Of a stretch of DNA of 64,000 nt, positions 29,567 through 37,855 are shown in pieces. The stretch is from Gordonia sp. KTR9 (GTDB taxonomy: Bacteria; Actinomycetota; Actinomycetes; Mycobacteriales; Mycobacteriaceae): assembly GCF_000143885.2 (NCBI RefSeq), contig NC_018581.1, positions 372,001 to 436,000 on the forward strand, read 5' to 3'. The notes under the pieces were generated by a model. That model was not told the DNA's origin and made no database searches. It worked only from the letters and a program-made list of their open reading frames with translations. The translations under genes and the position numbers were made by a program. Position 1 is the stretch's first letter, and the number at the start of each line of letters is the position of its first letter.

Positions 29567-31237
29567 CTAGAAGGGTGGCGGGTTGGCGTCGTTCCAGCGC
29601 TTCTCGGCGCGCTGTTGGCGTCGGAAGTCGTTGGTGCGCAACTGGTTCAGTGTGTCGCGTGCCGGGTGGTCGGGCGGCCGGCCGGGAGCGAGCCGGTTGA
29701 ACAGGTCGCGTCCGTTGTAGGCGTTGCCGACGAACATGTGGCCGGTGGGTGTGGTGAACCAGGCCGTCAGGAACTCGTCCTGGTGGTCCTGCCAGCTGGT
29801 GAAGGTCTTGATCCGGTGGTGAAACCGGCACAGCGGTTTGAGGTTGCGCGCTTCGGTGCGGCCACCGCGACGTGGGTCGGAGTGGTCGAACGGGTCGGTG
29901 TGGTCGAGATCGATCTGCCACACCGGCGCATTGCAGCCCGGGAAGGTGCAGCACAACTCGCCCGCCCGCACCAAAGCCTGGAGCTTTCTCGACGGGGCGT
30001 ACTTCGTTGTCGAGGGGTCCGCGTCGGGCCCTGGGGCCGCGTCGGCTGCAGTGGATGCGGGCTGGATGTAGGTGCGTCGGGCTTCGGCGAGCAGCCGGCG
30101 GGCGGTGTCGGCGTCGATGATGCCGTGCCGGTCGAGGAACGCGGGGTCGTTGTCGAGGCCGATCAACGTCGACAGGTTCACCACGATGTGGAAGGTCGCG
30201 CGCGGCGCATTCGGGGACGACGGCGAGGCGTGCGAGTCCAGCGGCTCGGCGACGATCGCGTCGACGGCTGGTGCGTCGGCGGGAGTGTCGGTGTCGCCCC
30301 TGGTTTCGTCGAGCTCCTGTCCCGCAGTGGTGTCGGGTTCGGCTGCGGCAGCGTCGCAGTCAGCGCAGTGGCATGTCAGGGCGACTTCGCCGCGAGCGAG
30401 TGCTTTGAGCGCGTCGGCACGCCGCATCGGCAGGGTCCGTGGGTCACCGGCGTGGACGGCGGTGGCCATCGCCGACAGGCGGGCGTCGAACTCGGCGGCG
30501 TCGGCGTCGGGCAAGGTACCCGAGATCCGGGATTGGCCGGGGGTGAACCGGTCGGGGGCGATGGTCACGTTGCGGTCGGCGGTCACCCGCTCTTTGCGTC
30601 GCCGGAGCGCATCAGGTGCCCAGGCGGCGACGATGGCGTCGATCATGGCGGTGAACCGTGCTGTGGACATGGGTGCGCGGGCGAAGATGGCCTCGGCGAG
30701 GTGGGCGTCCACTGTTTGCATCTCGTCGGCGTCGGTGATCAGGTCGGTGCGTTTGAGTGCGATGAGGAAGCGGCGCTTGTCGATTCGTCCGCAGGCCAAG
30801 GCGTGGCCGGTGAAGGACAGTCGGTAGCGCAGGGCGTCACCGGCCATGATGAGGTCTTTCGCCTCGGCCGGGGTCACTGTGAGGGTGGCGCCGACTTCGG
30901 CGATGGCCTGCTCGAGCCCGTCGGGCCCGAACTGTTCGTAGGGGTCCTCACCGGCGGCCACCCGCGCCGACAACGCGGCGAACGCTTCGAGGGAGTCGAG
31001 TTCACCGCTGTGCACCTGGGCGCGTCGCTGCGCGTAGTCCATCGCACGTTCGTCGTGAATGAGGCTGGCCACGGTCATCATCTGATGCGCCGCCGAAGCA
31101 GCCAGTCCCGCACAATGATTCAGGACCTCGACTAGTTCGGCGGCAGAGAGTTCATCGTCAGCACGCAGGCGCGGCTCGACAGAATCGCGCGATGTATCCA
31201 CCGATGTGGTGGATTCCGCCCCCGCCCCCGATGACAT
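29567..31237 (-). CDS. DUF222 / HNH nuclease protein (13E12 repeat family)
   Basis: A 556-aa protein of the actinobacterial 13E12/DUF222 family. A helical DUF222 region (about 25-290) is followed by an acidic low-complexity spacer rich in Asp/Thr/Pro and a C-terminal HNH nuclease motif (CTFPGCNAPVWQIDLDHTDPF, then NLKPLCRFHHRIKT, with zinc Cys and catalytic His). Such genes are SOS-induced in M. tuberculosis, and here a perfect LexA box lies in the promoter. The ATG at 31237 sits where transcription should begin, suggesting a leaderless mRNA. The biological role of the family is unknown. Confidence 0.9.
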   Translation of the reverse strand: MSSGAGAESTTSVDTSRDSVEPRLRADDELSAAELVEVLNHCAGLAASAAHQMMTVASLIHDERAMDYAQRRAQVHSGELDSLEAFAALSARVAAGEDPYEQFGPDGLEQAIAEVGATLTVTPAEAKDLIMAGDALRYRLSFTGHALACGRIDKRRFLIALKRTDLITDADEMQTVDAHLAEAIFARAPMSTARFTAMIDAIVAAWAPDALRRRKERVTADRNVTIAPDRFTPGQSRISGTLPDADAAEFDARLSAMATAVHAGDPRTLPMRRADALKALARGEVALTCHCADCDAAAAEPDTTAGQELDETRGDTDTPADAPAVDAIVAEPLDSHASPSSPNAPRATFHIVVNLSTLIGLDNDPAFLDRHGIIDADTARRLLAEARRTYIQPASTAADAAPGPDADPSTTKYAPSRKLQALVRAGELCCTFPGCNAPVWQIDLDHTDPFDHSDPRRGGRTEARNLKPLCRFHHRIKTFTSWQDHQDEFLTAWFTTPTGHMFVGNAYNGRDLFNRLAPGRPPDHPARDTLNQLRTNDFRRQQRAEKRWNDANPPPF

Positions 31238-31243
31238 ACCTCC

Positions 31244-31271
31244 ATATTACTCGAACATACGTTCGAGTCAA
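31244..31271 (-). promoter_or_regulatory. Core promoter of the DUF222/HNH gene
   Basis: On the minus strand, TTGACT (complement at 31266-31271) and TAATAT (complement at 31244-31249) are separated by 16 nt, close to the sigma-A consensus. Six nucleotides (GGAGGT) separate the -10 from the ATG at 31237, so the transcript should start at or next to the start codon. Confidence 0.75.
31251..31266 (-). promoter_or_regulatory. LexA (SOS) box
   Basis: TCGAACATACGTTCGA is an exact match to the actinobacterial SOS box TCGAAC-N4-GTTCGA. It fills the spacer between -35 and -10 of the DUF222/HNH promoter. Bound LexA would block RNA polymerase, and cleavage after DNA damage would release it. Confidence 0.9.
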
Positions 31272-31366
31272 GGGTTGATCTGCCCTGTTCTCGGGCGGCC
31301 TACAAATCGAACCACGACGTACTGACAGGCCAACGAGTTCGAGGTCGGTGGTGTCGGCGGCTGGTC

Positions 31367-32284
31367 TCAGCGGGCGTCCTCGGCGACCATCCGTTCGCGG
31401 ATGCCGCCGGAGACACCCGTGCTGTCCGGGTTCGGGTCGTGGATCGCTCCCGGATGCGGCGCGACGGGGGTTCCTTTCTCGGTCTCCGATTTCGCGACCA
31501 CCGCCGAGAACCGTTCGGTGAGTCCCGGCATGACCTGGTGAGAAGCGTTGGCGGCCTTGGCCTTGTAGCCGACAGGCTGGTCGAGCTTCGGGTCGGTGCA
31601 GGCGGCGACGATCGCATCGACGACGATCTGCGGATCGTCCATCGCGGACATGCGCGGTTCGTGCCCCGTGTAATTGGCGGCGTGGACCCACCACGGGGTG
31701 TCCACCGCCCACGGCATGATGGTGCCCACCTTGATGTCGTCGTCGCCGGCCATACGGAGCTCTTCGCTCAACGAGTGTCCGAGGCTGCGGACCGCCGCTT
31801 TGGTTGCCGCATAGGTGTTCTGGAGCGCGATGGGCACCGCGCTGTCGACCGAACCGACGTTCACCAGCGTGCCGCGACCCTGCGACCGGAAGACGCGTAG
31901 CGCCGCGTGCGCGCCGTAGATCAACCCCTTGAGGTTCACGTCGACGAGGCGGGCGTGGTCCTCGATCGGGATGTCCCAGAAGTATCCGACCGCTCCCACA
32001 CCGACGTTGTTCACCCATACGTCGATGGAGCCGAACCGGTCGATCGCGGCGGATGCGAGATGGACGACCGCTCGAGGGTCGCTGACATCGGTGGTCACCG
32101 CCAGCGCGGACCCGCCCTGGGCGGTGATCTCCGCGACGACCTCGTCGAGAACCGCCGTTCGCCGCGCCGCGACCACCACGTTCGCGCCGAGTTCGGCCAG
32201 TCGCACCGCGGCGCCGCGGCCGAATCCGCTGGACGCACCGGCGATGACGACGGTGGAACCGTCGATCGATTTCTTGTCGGTCAT
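31367..32284 (-). CDS. Short-chain dehydrogenase/reductase
   Basis: NAD(P)-dependent SDR, 305 aa. The Rossmann glycine motif GASSGFGRG, the NNVG motif (VNNVGVGAVG) and the catalytic YAATK (Tyr-x-x-x-Lys) with the upstream Ser (NVGSVDS) are present. A C-terminal extension past residue 250 is hydrophilic. ATG at 32284 follows GGGAGAGG by about 9 nt; an in-frame GTG further up is less likely. Substrate unknown. Confidence 0.85.
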   Translation of the reverse strand: MTDKKSIDGSTVVIAGASSGFGRGAAVRLAELGANVVVAARRTAVLDEVVAEITAQGGSALAVTTDVSDPRAVVHLASAAIDRFGSIDVWVNNVGVGAVGYFWDIPIEDHARLVDVNLKGLIYGAHAALRVFRSQGRGTLVNVGSVDSAVPIALQNTYAATKAAVRSLGHSLSEELRMAGDDDIKVGTIMPWAVDTPWWVHAANYTGHEPRMSAMDDPQIVVDAIVAACTDPKLDQPVGYKAKAANASHQVMPGLTERFSAVVAKSETEKGTPVAPHPGAIHDPNPDSTGVSGGIRERMVAEDAR

Positions 32285-32373
32285 GGCGAGCACCTCTCCC
32301 GTCCTGTCGGCAACAGTGGTGATCGCCTACCCGAGGGCGAGTCGGCCAAACCGGCGGTCGGTCGGGCGAGAGT

Positions 32374-33330
32374 TCAACCGACGGCGTGGGCCCGCCGAAA
32401 TGTCTCGATCGCGTCGAGGTCGTAGGAGTTGGCGGCGGTCCCGATGCCCTGGGCGACGTGCGCGGCGACCGCGCAACCGAGTTCGGCGGAGTCGGCGAGG
32501 CCGAGCCCGCGGAGCCGGCCGGTGATGAAACCGGCGGAGAACGCGTCGCCGCAGCCGGTGGTGTCGACCACGTCCACTGAGTACGCCGGTACTGCGATCG
32601 TGTCGTCGCCGGTCACGACCAGTGCGCCGTCGGCGCCGCGGGTGAGCGCGACGCATCCGACGCCACGGTCCACGAGCGTGCGTGCACCGTCCGCGAGGTC
32701 GTCCGAACCGGTCAGCCCACGGGTCTGTTCGTCGTTGGGCATCAGGTAGTCGATGTGGGGAAGCGCGTCGGCGATCCATTCGAGAAGCCCGGGGTCGCCA
32801 CCCGACAGCAGGTCCGCCGACGTCGTGATCCCGCGGTCGCGGGCTCGGCCCAGGAGCTCGGCGGCCACCGGACCGCCGAGGAACTCGGGGCCGCCGAGGT
32901 GCAGGTGATCCAGCCCGTCGAACGCGCCGGGATCGAGGTCGTCGAGTACGAACTGCGCGTTGGCGCCGATGCAGTGCCAGGCGGGACGGTCCCCGTTGGG
33001 CCGCACGGGAATGACCGACGACGACGTCTGGACCTCCGCCTTCGGAACGAGCCCGCGTGTGTGGACGCCTTCGGCGTCGAGCAATGCGGTCAGCGAACGC
33101 CCGATCGAGTCGGCGCCGATCGCACCGTGGGTTCGGACGGCGGCGCCGAGCCGGGCGAGGACGAGCGCGGTGCCGCCCGCGGTACCGGCTGCCGAGAAGC
33201 CGATGGACTCGACGAGCGCGCCGTCGGAGTTCTGGGGGATGGCCTCGATCCCGACGACGTGGATGTCGAGCACGTGGACGCCCACGGTCGCGATCGTGAG
33301 CGGGACGGTCGACGGCGAGGGGGGTGTCAC
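32374..33330 (-). CDS. PfkB-family sugar kinase
   Basis: Ribokinase-like kinase of 318 aa. The N-terminal AAGTAGGTALVLARLGA substrate-binding segment and the C-terminal DTTGCGDAFSAGF anion-hole/catalytic Asp motif are conserved. GTG start at 33330 overlaps the stop of the class II aldolase gene by GTGA, so the two are co-translated. A kinase plus aldolase pair suggests phosphorylation of a sugar or deoxysugar and cleavage of the sugar phosphate, but the order and substrate are not determinable. Confidence 0.85.
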   Translation of the reverse strand: MTPPSPSTVPLTIATVGVHVLDIHVVGIEAIPQNSDGALVESIGFSAAGTAGGTALVLARLGAAVRTHGAIGADSIGRSLTALLDAEGVHTRGLVPKAEVQTSSSVIPVRPNGDRPAWHCIGANAQFVLDDLDPGAFDGLDHLHLGGPEFLGGPVAAELLGRARDRGITTSADLLSGGDPGLLEWIADALPHIDYLMPNDEQTRGLTGSDDLADGARTLVDRGVGCVALTRGADGALVVTGDDTIAVPAYSVDVVDTTGCGDAFSAGFITGRLRGLGLADSAELGCAVAAHVAQGIGTAANSYDLDAIETFRRAHAVG

Positions 33331-33992
33331 GTGCGTTTCTCCTGGGGCGTCCCGTAGTCCAGTCGGACCGCCTGGGCGACGGTGGACTGTTGCTCGTCGG
33401 CGGTCAGCTCACGGGGCCGGCCCATGCTGCAGGTCCGGTGGAAGAGAGTGGCCAGCCACTCCAGCAGCAGCGCATTCTCCACGGCGTCGGCCAGGCTCGA
33501 GCCTCGTGCCACCGAACCATGATTCGCCATCAGCGCGACCTGGGTGTCGACCAGTGCGTCGGCGACGATGTCGGCCAGTTCGGGGCTGCCGAATGTCGCA
33601 TACGGCGCGATCGGGATCGCGCCGCCGAGGCCGAGCTGCTGATAGTGCAGCACCGGCAGCGACGTCAGCCCGCTGACGCAGGCGACCGCGGTGCCGAAGG
33701 GTGCGTGGGTGTGCACGATCGCCTGCGCATCCGTCCGCTCGTACACACGACAGTGCAGGTCGAGCTCCGAGGACGGCGCAACCGACCCGTCCACGACGTC
33801 GCCGGAGAGGGACACGACGGTGACGTCGTACGCCGAACAGTCCGCGAGAACGACCCCCGTTCCGGTGATCGCGAGGTGGTCGTCTACGCGTACCGAGACG
33901 TTTCCGGCGGTGCCGATCAGCAGGCCTTCGGCGGCCAGCCGTCGAGCGACATCGGCGACCTGGTCGCGCAGCGACGGGGCACTCATCGGCAT
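33327..33992 (-). CDS. Class II aldolase/adducin family protein
   Basis: Zinc-dependent aldolase of the fuculose-phosphate/ribulose-phosphate epimerase family, 221 aa. Expected residues are visible: TAGNVSVR for phosphate binding, SSELDLH with the Glu, VHTHAPFG with the metal His pair and MANHG with the third His. The ATG at 33992 (a second ATG lies 6 nt on) is preferred because the family core begins here; the frame stays open to 34094. It is coupled to the PfkB kinase. It probably cleaves a ketose or deoxyketose phosphate. Confidence 0.82.
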   Translation of the reverse strand: MPMSAPSLRDQVADVARRLAAEGLLIGTAGNVSVRVDDHLAITGTGVVLADCSAYDVTVVSLSGDVVDGSVAPSSELDLHCRVYERTDAQAIVHTHAPFGTAVACVSGLTSLPVLHYQQLGLGGAIPIAPYATFGSPELADIVADALVDTQVALMANHGSVARGSSLADAVENALLLEWLATLFHRTCSMGRPRELTADEQQSTVAQAVRLDYGTPQEKRT

Positions 33993-34072
33993 CGCGTATC
34001 GACCCCCCGGCCGACCCCAGACGCCGCCGGCCGTCTCGCGGAACTCGCGACGCATTGGGTACGTTGGGACCT

Positions 34073-34119
34073 CATACCGGACATTTACCCACATGCCTCA
34101 GCGCTCGGCACCCGGTATG
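34073..34119 (+). other. Perfect hairpin upstream of the CNNM gene pair
   Basis: CATACCGG (34073-34080) pairs exactly with CCGGTATG (34112-34119), with a nested GCC...GGC in the loop. It lies 133-179 nt before the first CNNM/CorC gene and just before the small Arg-rich ORF. It may belong to a structured leader, but no known riboswitch consensus was recognised. Confidence 0.35.
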
Positions 34120-34147
34120 GAACACCCGAGCACCAGCGAGAGAGACG

Positions 34148-34258
34148 ATGAGACGCGGAAAGCGCCGAAAACGCCGACGACACCAGTCGGCCCCCTGTTG
34201 TGAACTGAATCATCCGGGTGTTCCGCCCGGCGCCGACACCGGGGCGGTCACATGCTGA
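34148..34258 (+). CDS. Small Arg-rich ORF overlapping the CNNM gene start
   Basis: ATG at 34148 opens a 36-residue frame beginning MRRGKRRKRRRHQSAPCCEL and ending in TGAVTC. A GAGAGAG stretch lies just before the ATG and could serve as Shine-Dalgarno. The frame runs through the start codon of the downstream membrane protein and stops at 34258, 4 bases into it (ATGCTGA). That arrangement suits a coupled leader peptide. Coding status is unproven; it may be chance in GC-rich DNA. Confidence 0.4.
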   Translation: MRRGKRRKRRRHQSAPCCELNHPGVPPGADTGAVTC

Positions 34259-35700
34259 CCGTACTCGGAATCGGACTCGGAATTCTGGTGGTCTTCCTGA
34301 TCACCGCCCTCACCGGTTACTTCGTGGCCCAGGAATTCGGCTACATGGCGGTCGACCGGTCCCGCCTCAAAGCCCGTGCCGAAGCAGGCGACGCCGCCGC
34401 GAAACGCGCGCTCGCCGTCACCCGCCGCACGTCCTTCATGCTCTCCGGCGCGCAGCTGGGCATCACCGTCACCGGCCTTCTCGTCGGCTACGTCGCCGAA
34501 CCCCTGATCGGTTCCGGCGTCGGCGAGTTGCTCGGCGGCGTGGGCATCCCGGTGGGCGTGGGTGTCGCGATCGGCACGATCATCGCGATCATCTTCTCCA
34601 CCGTCGTCCAGATGGTCTTCGGCGAGCTGTTCCCCAAGAACCTCGCCATCGCACGGCCCGAGCCGGTCGCACGGTCGCTCGCGCGATCGACCACGATCTA
34701 CCTCGCCGTGTTCGGCTGGCTCATCGCCCTGTTCGACAAGTCGTCGAACGTGTTGCTCCGCGCGTTGCGCATCGAACCCGTCCACGATGTCGAGCATTCG
34801 GCGTCGGTGCGCGACCTCGAGCACATCGTCGCCGAGTCCCGGGACGCGGGCGACCTGCCCGACGATCTGTCCGTCCTGCTCGACCGTGTGCTCGAGTTCC
34901 CCACGCGCACAGCCGAACACGCGATGATCCCGCGCCCCAACACCGATCACGTCGACGCGGATCTGCCGGCCGGTGACGTGCTGACGCTGATGAGTACCGG
35001 CCACACGCGTTACCCCGTGCTCGCAGGTGGTGACGGCGAGGTGCGGGGCGTGATCCACCTGCAAGACCTCCTCGAGTGGAGCTACGCGCTGAAAAAACAA
35101 CCCCCGCAGGCTGATCCGAAGGCCACCGCAGTCGACCTCAGTCGTCCCGCCGTCGTGGTGCCCTCGACGCTCCCGCTGCCCGAGGTGTTGGAGAACCTCG
35201 CGGCCGCACACGACGAGATGGCCGTGGTCATCGACGAATACGGCGGCTTCGCCGGCGTCGTGACCGCCGAGGACATCGCCGAAGAACTCGTCGGCGAGAT
35301 CGACGACGAACACGACTCCGAGGCGACCGTCGCGATCGAGGAGAGCCCCGAGGGCTGGCGCGTGCGAGGTGACGCACACGTCGACGAGGTCTCGCGGACC
35401 GTCGGCTGGGATCTCCCCGAAGGCGACTACGAGACGATGGCCGGACTGGTGATCGCCGAGTTCGTCGGGCTCCCCGAGGTCGGCGACACGGTGACCATCA
35501 CGATCGACCCCGACCCGTCGACCCTGCTCGACGACGACGAGGCGGAACCCCGCACCGTCCGGGCCACGGTGCTCGAGGTGGACAAGCGAGTGCCCGCGCT
35601 GTTGTCGATGAGCGTTGCGCCAACAGAGAAGGTCACAGACGGGAAGACCACCGGCGCCGAGCATCCGGCCGAGAACGGACAGGAGGGCGACAATGGATAA
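34252..35700 (+). CDS. CNNM/CorC-type membrane protein with CBS domains (first of pair)
   Basis: Membrane protein of 482 aa. An N-terminal DUF21/CNNM domain has about four transmembrane helices (residues 1-180). Two CBS motifs follow (about 220-345), then a CorC/HlyC-type C-terminal domain (about 360-440) and an acidic tail. Relatives take part in Mg2+/Co2+ efflux or transport regulation. It resembles M. tuberculosis Rv1842c, whose neighbour Rv1841c matches the next gene. The last 8 bp overlap that gene, implying coupling. Confidence 0.88.
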   Translation: MLTVLGIGLGILVVFLITALTGYFVAQEFGYMAVDRSRLKARAEAGDAAAKRALAVTRRTSFMLSGAQLGITVTGLLVGYVAEPLIGSGVGELLGGVGIPVGVGVAIGTIIAIIFSTVVQMVFGELFPKNLAIARPEPVARSLARSTTIYLAVFGWLIALFDKSSNVLLRALRIEPVHDVEHSASVRDLEHIVAESRDAGDLPDDLSVLLDRVLEFPTRTAEHAMIPRPNTDHVDADLPAGDVLTLMSTGHTRYPVLAGGDGEVRGVIHLQDLLEWSYALKKQPPQADPKATAVDLSRPAVVVPSTLPLPEVLENLAAAHDEMAVVIDEYGGFAGVVTAEDIAEELVGEIDDEHDSEATVAIEESPEGWRVRGDAHVDEVSRTVGWDLPEGDYETMAGLVIAEFVGLPEVGDTVTITIDPDPSTLLDDDEAEPRTVRATVLEVDKRVPALLSMSVAPTEKVTDGKTTGAEHPAENGQEGDNG

Positions 35701-36706
35701 CCCGTGGGTCGTCGCGGCCGTCACCGCCGCCCTGATCGTGTCCAGCGCCTTCTTCGTCGCGGTCGAATTCGCCCTGATCGCGGCCCGCCGGCACCGGCTC
35801 GAGGATGCGGCCGCGACCAGCGGCAGCGCCCGTGCGGCGCTCCGCAGCGCGTCGGAACTGTCCGTACTGCTTGCCGGGTCGCAGCTCGGCATCACGGTGT
35901 GCACGCTCGCACTGGGCTCGATCACGAAACCCGCCGTGCACCATTGGCTCACACCGCTGTTCGCGGGCTGGGGCCTGCCGTACTGGTCGGCCGACGTGAT
36001 CGGCTTCGTCCTGGCCCTCATCCTCGTCACGTTCCTGCACCTCGTCGTCGGCGAGATGGCGCCGAAGTCGTGGGCCATCGCACACCCCGAGAAGTCGGCG
36101 ATCATGCTCGCCCTGCCGATGCGCGCCTTCATGTGGGTCACGCGCCCGCTCATCGTGCAGCTCAACCACCTCGCCAACTGGTGCCTCAAGCGCGTCGGTG
36201 TCGAACCTGTGGATCAGGTCGCGACCGGACAGGACAGCGACGCCCTTCGACACCTGGTGGAGCACTCGGCCACCGTGGGCACGCTCGACGAGCGGTATCA
36301 CGCTCACCTGACGAGCGCGCTGGAACTGGAGTCGCTGACCGTCGGCGATGTCGTGACACCCAACGACCATCTGGCCGTCGTCGATCCGACCGCGGACGCC
36401 GATCGGATCCAGACGGCCGGCCGGACGTCCGGGCACCTACGACTGCTCGTGCGTGACGATGCGGCCGGTGCGCCCGTCCGCGGCGTCGTGCACGTGCGCG
36501 ACAGTCTGAGTGCGTCGCCGGGCGCCACCGCGGCCGATCTCATGCGCCCGGTCCTGAGCGTCGAGTCGACCCAGCCGGTGTACGAGACGCTCACCGCCAT
36601 GCGGGAACAGCGCGCCCACCTCGCGCTGGTCACCGACGGCGGCCGTGCGGTCGGGCTCATCACCCTCAACGACGTGCTGCAGCGGTTGCTGGCCACCACG
36701 GCGTAG
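35693..36706 (+). CDS. CNNM/CorC-type membrane protein with CBS domains (second of pair)
   Basis: Shorter partner of the preceding gene, 337 aa. It has a DUF21/CNNM membrane domain (about 1-180) and a CBS pair (about 205-335) but no CorC C-terminal domain. ATG at 35693 is preceded by AGGAGG (35682-35687) and lies within the end of the upstream gene. It resembles Rv1841c. The two probably form a heteromeric cation transporter or sensor in the membrane. Confidence 0.87.
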   Translation: MDNPWVVAAVTAALIVSSAFFVAVEFALIAARRHRLEDAAATSGSARAALRSASELSVLLAGSQLGITVCTLALGSITKPAVHHWLTPLFAGWGLPYWSADVIGFVLALILVTFLHLVVGEMAPKSWAIAHPEKSAIMLALPMRAFMWVTRPLIVQLNHLANWCLKRVGVEPVDQVATGQDSDALRHLVEHSATVGTLDERYHAHLTSALELESLTVGDVVTPNDHLAVVDPTADADRIQTAGRTSGHLRLLVRDDAAGAPVRGVVHVRDSLSASPGATAADLMRPVLSVESTQPVYETLTAMREQRAHLALVTDGGRAVGLITLNDVLQRLLATTA

Positions 36707-36732
36707 GAGGGTTGACGAGCGTGCGTCGCTGG

Positions 36733-36810
36733 CCCTTCGTGGCTCGTCGCTTGCGCTCCTCGCACCTCAGGGAGCAGGGGTTATGCGTTATTTCGAATTA
36801 GGGAGCGGGG
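36733..36810. repeat. Intergenic repeat, right arm plus tail
   Basis: CCCTTCGTGGCTCGTCGCTT and the following sequence to CGCACCTCAGGG (36733-36772) match the arm of the hairpin family seen at 47781-47875 and 58066-58163. A tail (GGTTATGCG, then TTCGAATTAGGGAGCGGGG) also recurs at 47882-47914. No left arm is present here. It lies between the convergent CNNM and gluQ genes. Confidence 0.75.
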
Positions 36811-36820
36811 AAGTGGGCCG

Positions 36821-37729
36821 CTAAGTCCACTCGTCGGCCGTCAGGAACCACGGTTCGGTCGGCAGCGCGGCGGGATCGAACCGCTTCGCCAGTTGCTCTG
36901 CGCGCACGGGCTCGTCGCGATCCGCGATGCCGAGGGAATGGGCGATGCGGGACAGCACCGTCGACGTCGGTACGCCGTCGGCGGCGAGGTCGGCCAGCGT
37001 CACCGCCCCGTCCCGCTTGCTGAGTCGTATCCCGTTGGCGTTGAGCACCATCGGGACGTGCGCGTACGTCGGCGGGATCGCCCCGAGCAGCGTCGCCAGG
37101 TAGGCCTGCCGGGGCGCCGACGACAAGAGGTCGTCACCGCGGACGACCTGGTCGACTCCCTGCGCGGCGTCGTCGACGACGACCGCGAGGTTGTAGGCCG
37201 GGGTGCCGTCGTTGCGCTGCAGTACGAAGTCGTCGACCGTGCCCGAATATGCACCGTGCAGAAGGTCGTCGACGCCGAAGACCTCGACGTCGGCGCGGAG
37301 CCGGATGGCCGGCGGCCGGACGGCACGGCGTTCGTCGCGCTCGGCCGCGGTGAGATCGCGGCACGTGCCGGGGTAGGCGCCCTGTGGTGCGTGCGGCGCG
37401 GACGGCGCCTCGAGGATCTCGCGGCGGGTACAGAAGCACTCGAAGGTGCGACCGTCCTCGCGCAGTCCGTCGATGACCGAGCGGTACGTGCCGATCCGGT
37501 CGGTCTGGTGGACGACAGGCGGATCCCAGTCGATGCCCAGGGCCTCGAGGTCGGCGAGCTGCCGGGAGTCGGCGCCCGGAGCCGCCCGGTCGAGATCCTC
37601 CATGCGGATCAGGAACCGCCGGCCGGTGGTGCGCGCGAAGAGCCAGGCGAGCAGGGCGGTCCGCAGGTTGCCGACGTGGAGGTCCCCGGAGGGGGAGGGC
37701 GCATACCGGCCCGCTCGCTGCGTCGACAT
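36821..37729 (-). CDS. gluQ: Glutamyl-Q tRNA(Asp) synthetase
   Basis: Truncated glutamyl-tRNA synthetase paralogue, 302 aa. It lacks the anticodon-binding domain and attaches glutamate to queuosine-34 of tRNA-Asp. The HIGH-like site APSPSGDLHVGN, zinc-site Cys (FECFCTRREI and YPGTCRDL) and the KMSKS-like LSKRDGA are present. ATG at 37729. It implies that queuosine-modified tRNA exists in this organism, which bears on the unusual tgt gene 8 kb away. It is divergent from ligC. Confidence 0.92.
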   Translation of the reverse strand: MSTQRAGRYAPSPSGDLHVGNLRTALLAWLFARTTGRRFLIRMEDLDRAAPGADSRQLADLEALGIDWDPPVVHQTDRIGTYRSVIDGLREDGRTFECFCTRREILEAPSAPHAPQGAYPGTCRDLTAAERDERRAVRPPAIRLRADVEVFGVDDLLHGAYSGTVDDFVLQRNDGTPAYNLAVVVDDAAQGVDQVVRGDDLLSSAPRQAYLATLLGAIPPTYAHVPMVLNANGIRLSKRDGAVTLADLAADGVPTSTVLSRIAHSLGIADRDEPVRAEQLAKRFDPAALPTEPWFLTADEWT

Positions 37730-37855
37730 CGCGTCGAGATTACCGCCGGCGATGAGAATCGGCGCCGGGACCGGTCTGCCTGTGCGGCCCGGACGACGAC
37801 CGCCGGGTACGCGGCGGCGCGTTGGCGTTGCGGTCGCGTCGACGAGTGAGGAACG

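Noticed and set aside
29567..31237. DUF222/HNH gene as a homing endonuclease or mobile element
   Set aside because: No inverted repeats, duplications or intein/intron structure around it; the family is chromosomal in Mycobacteriales.
34095..34251. Known Mg2+ (M-box) riboswitch before the CNNM gene
   Set aside because: The hairpin is real, but the M-box core sequence elements are not present.
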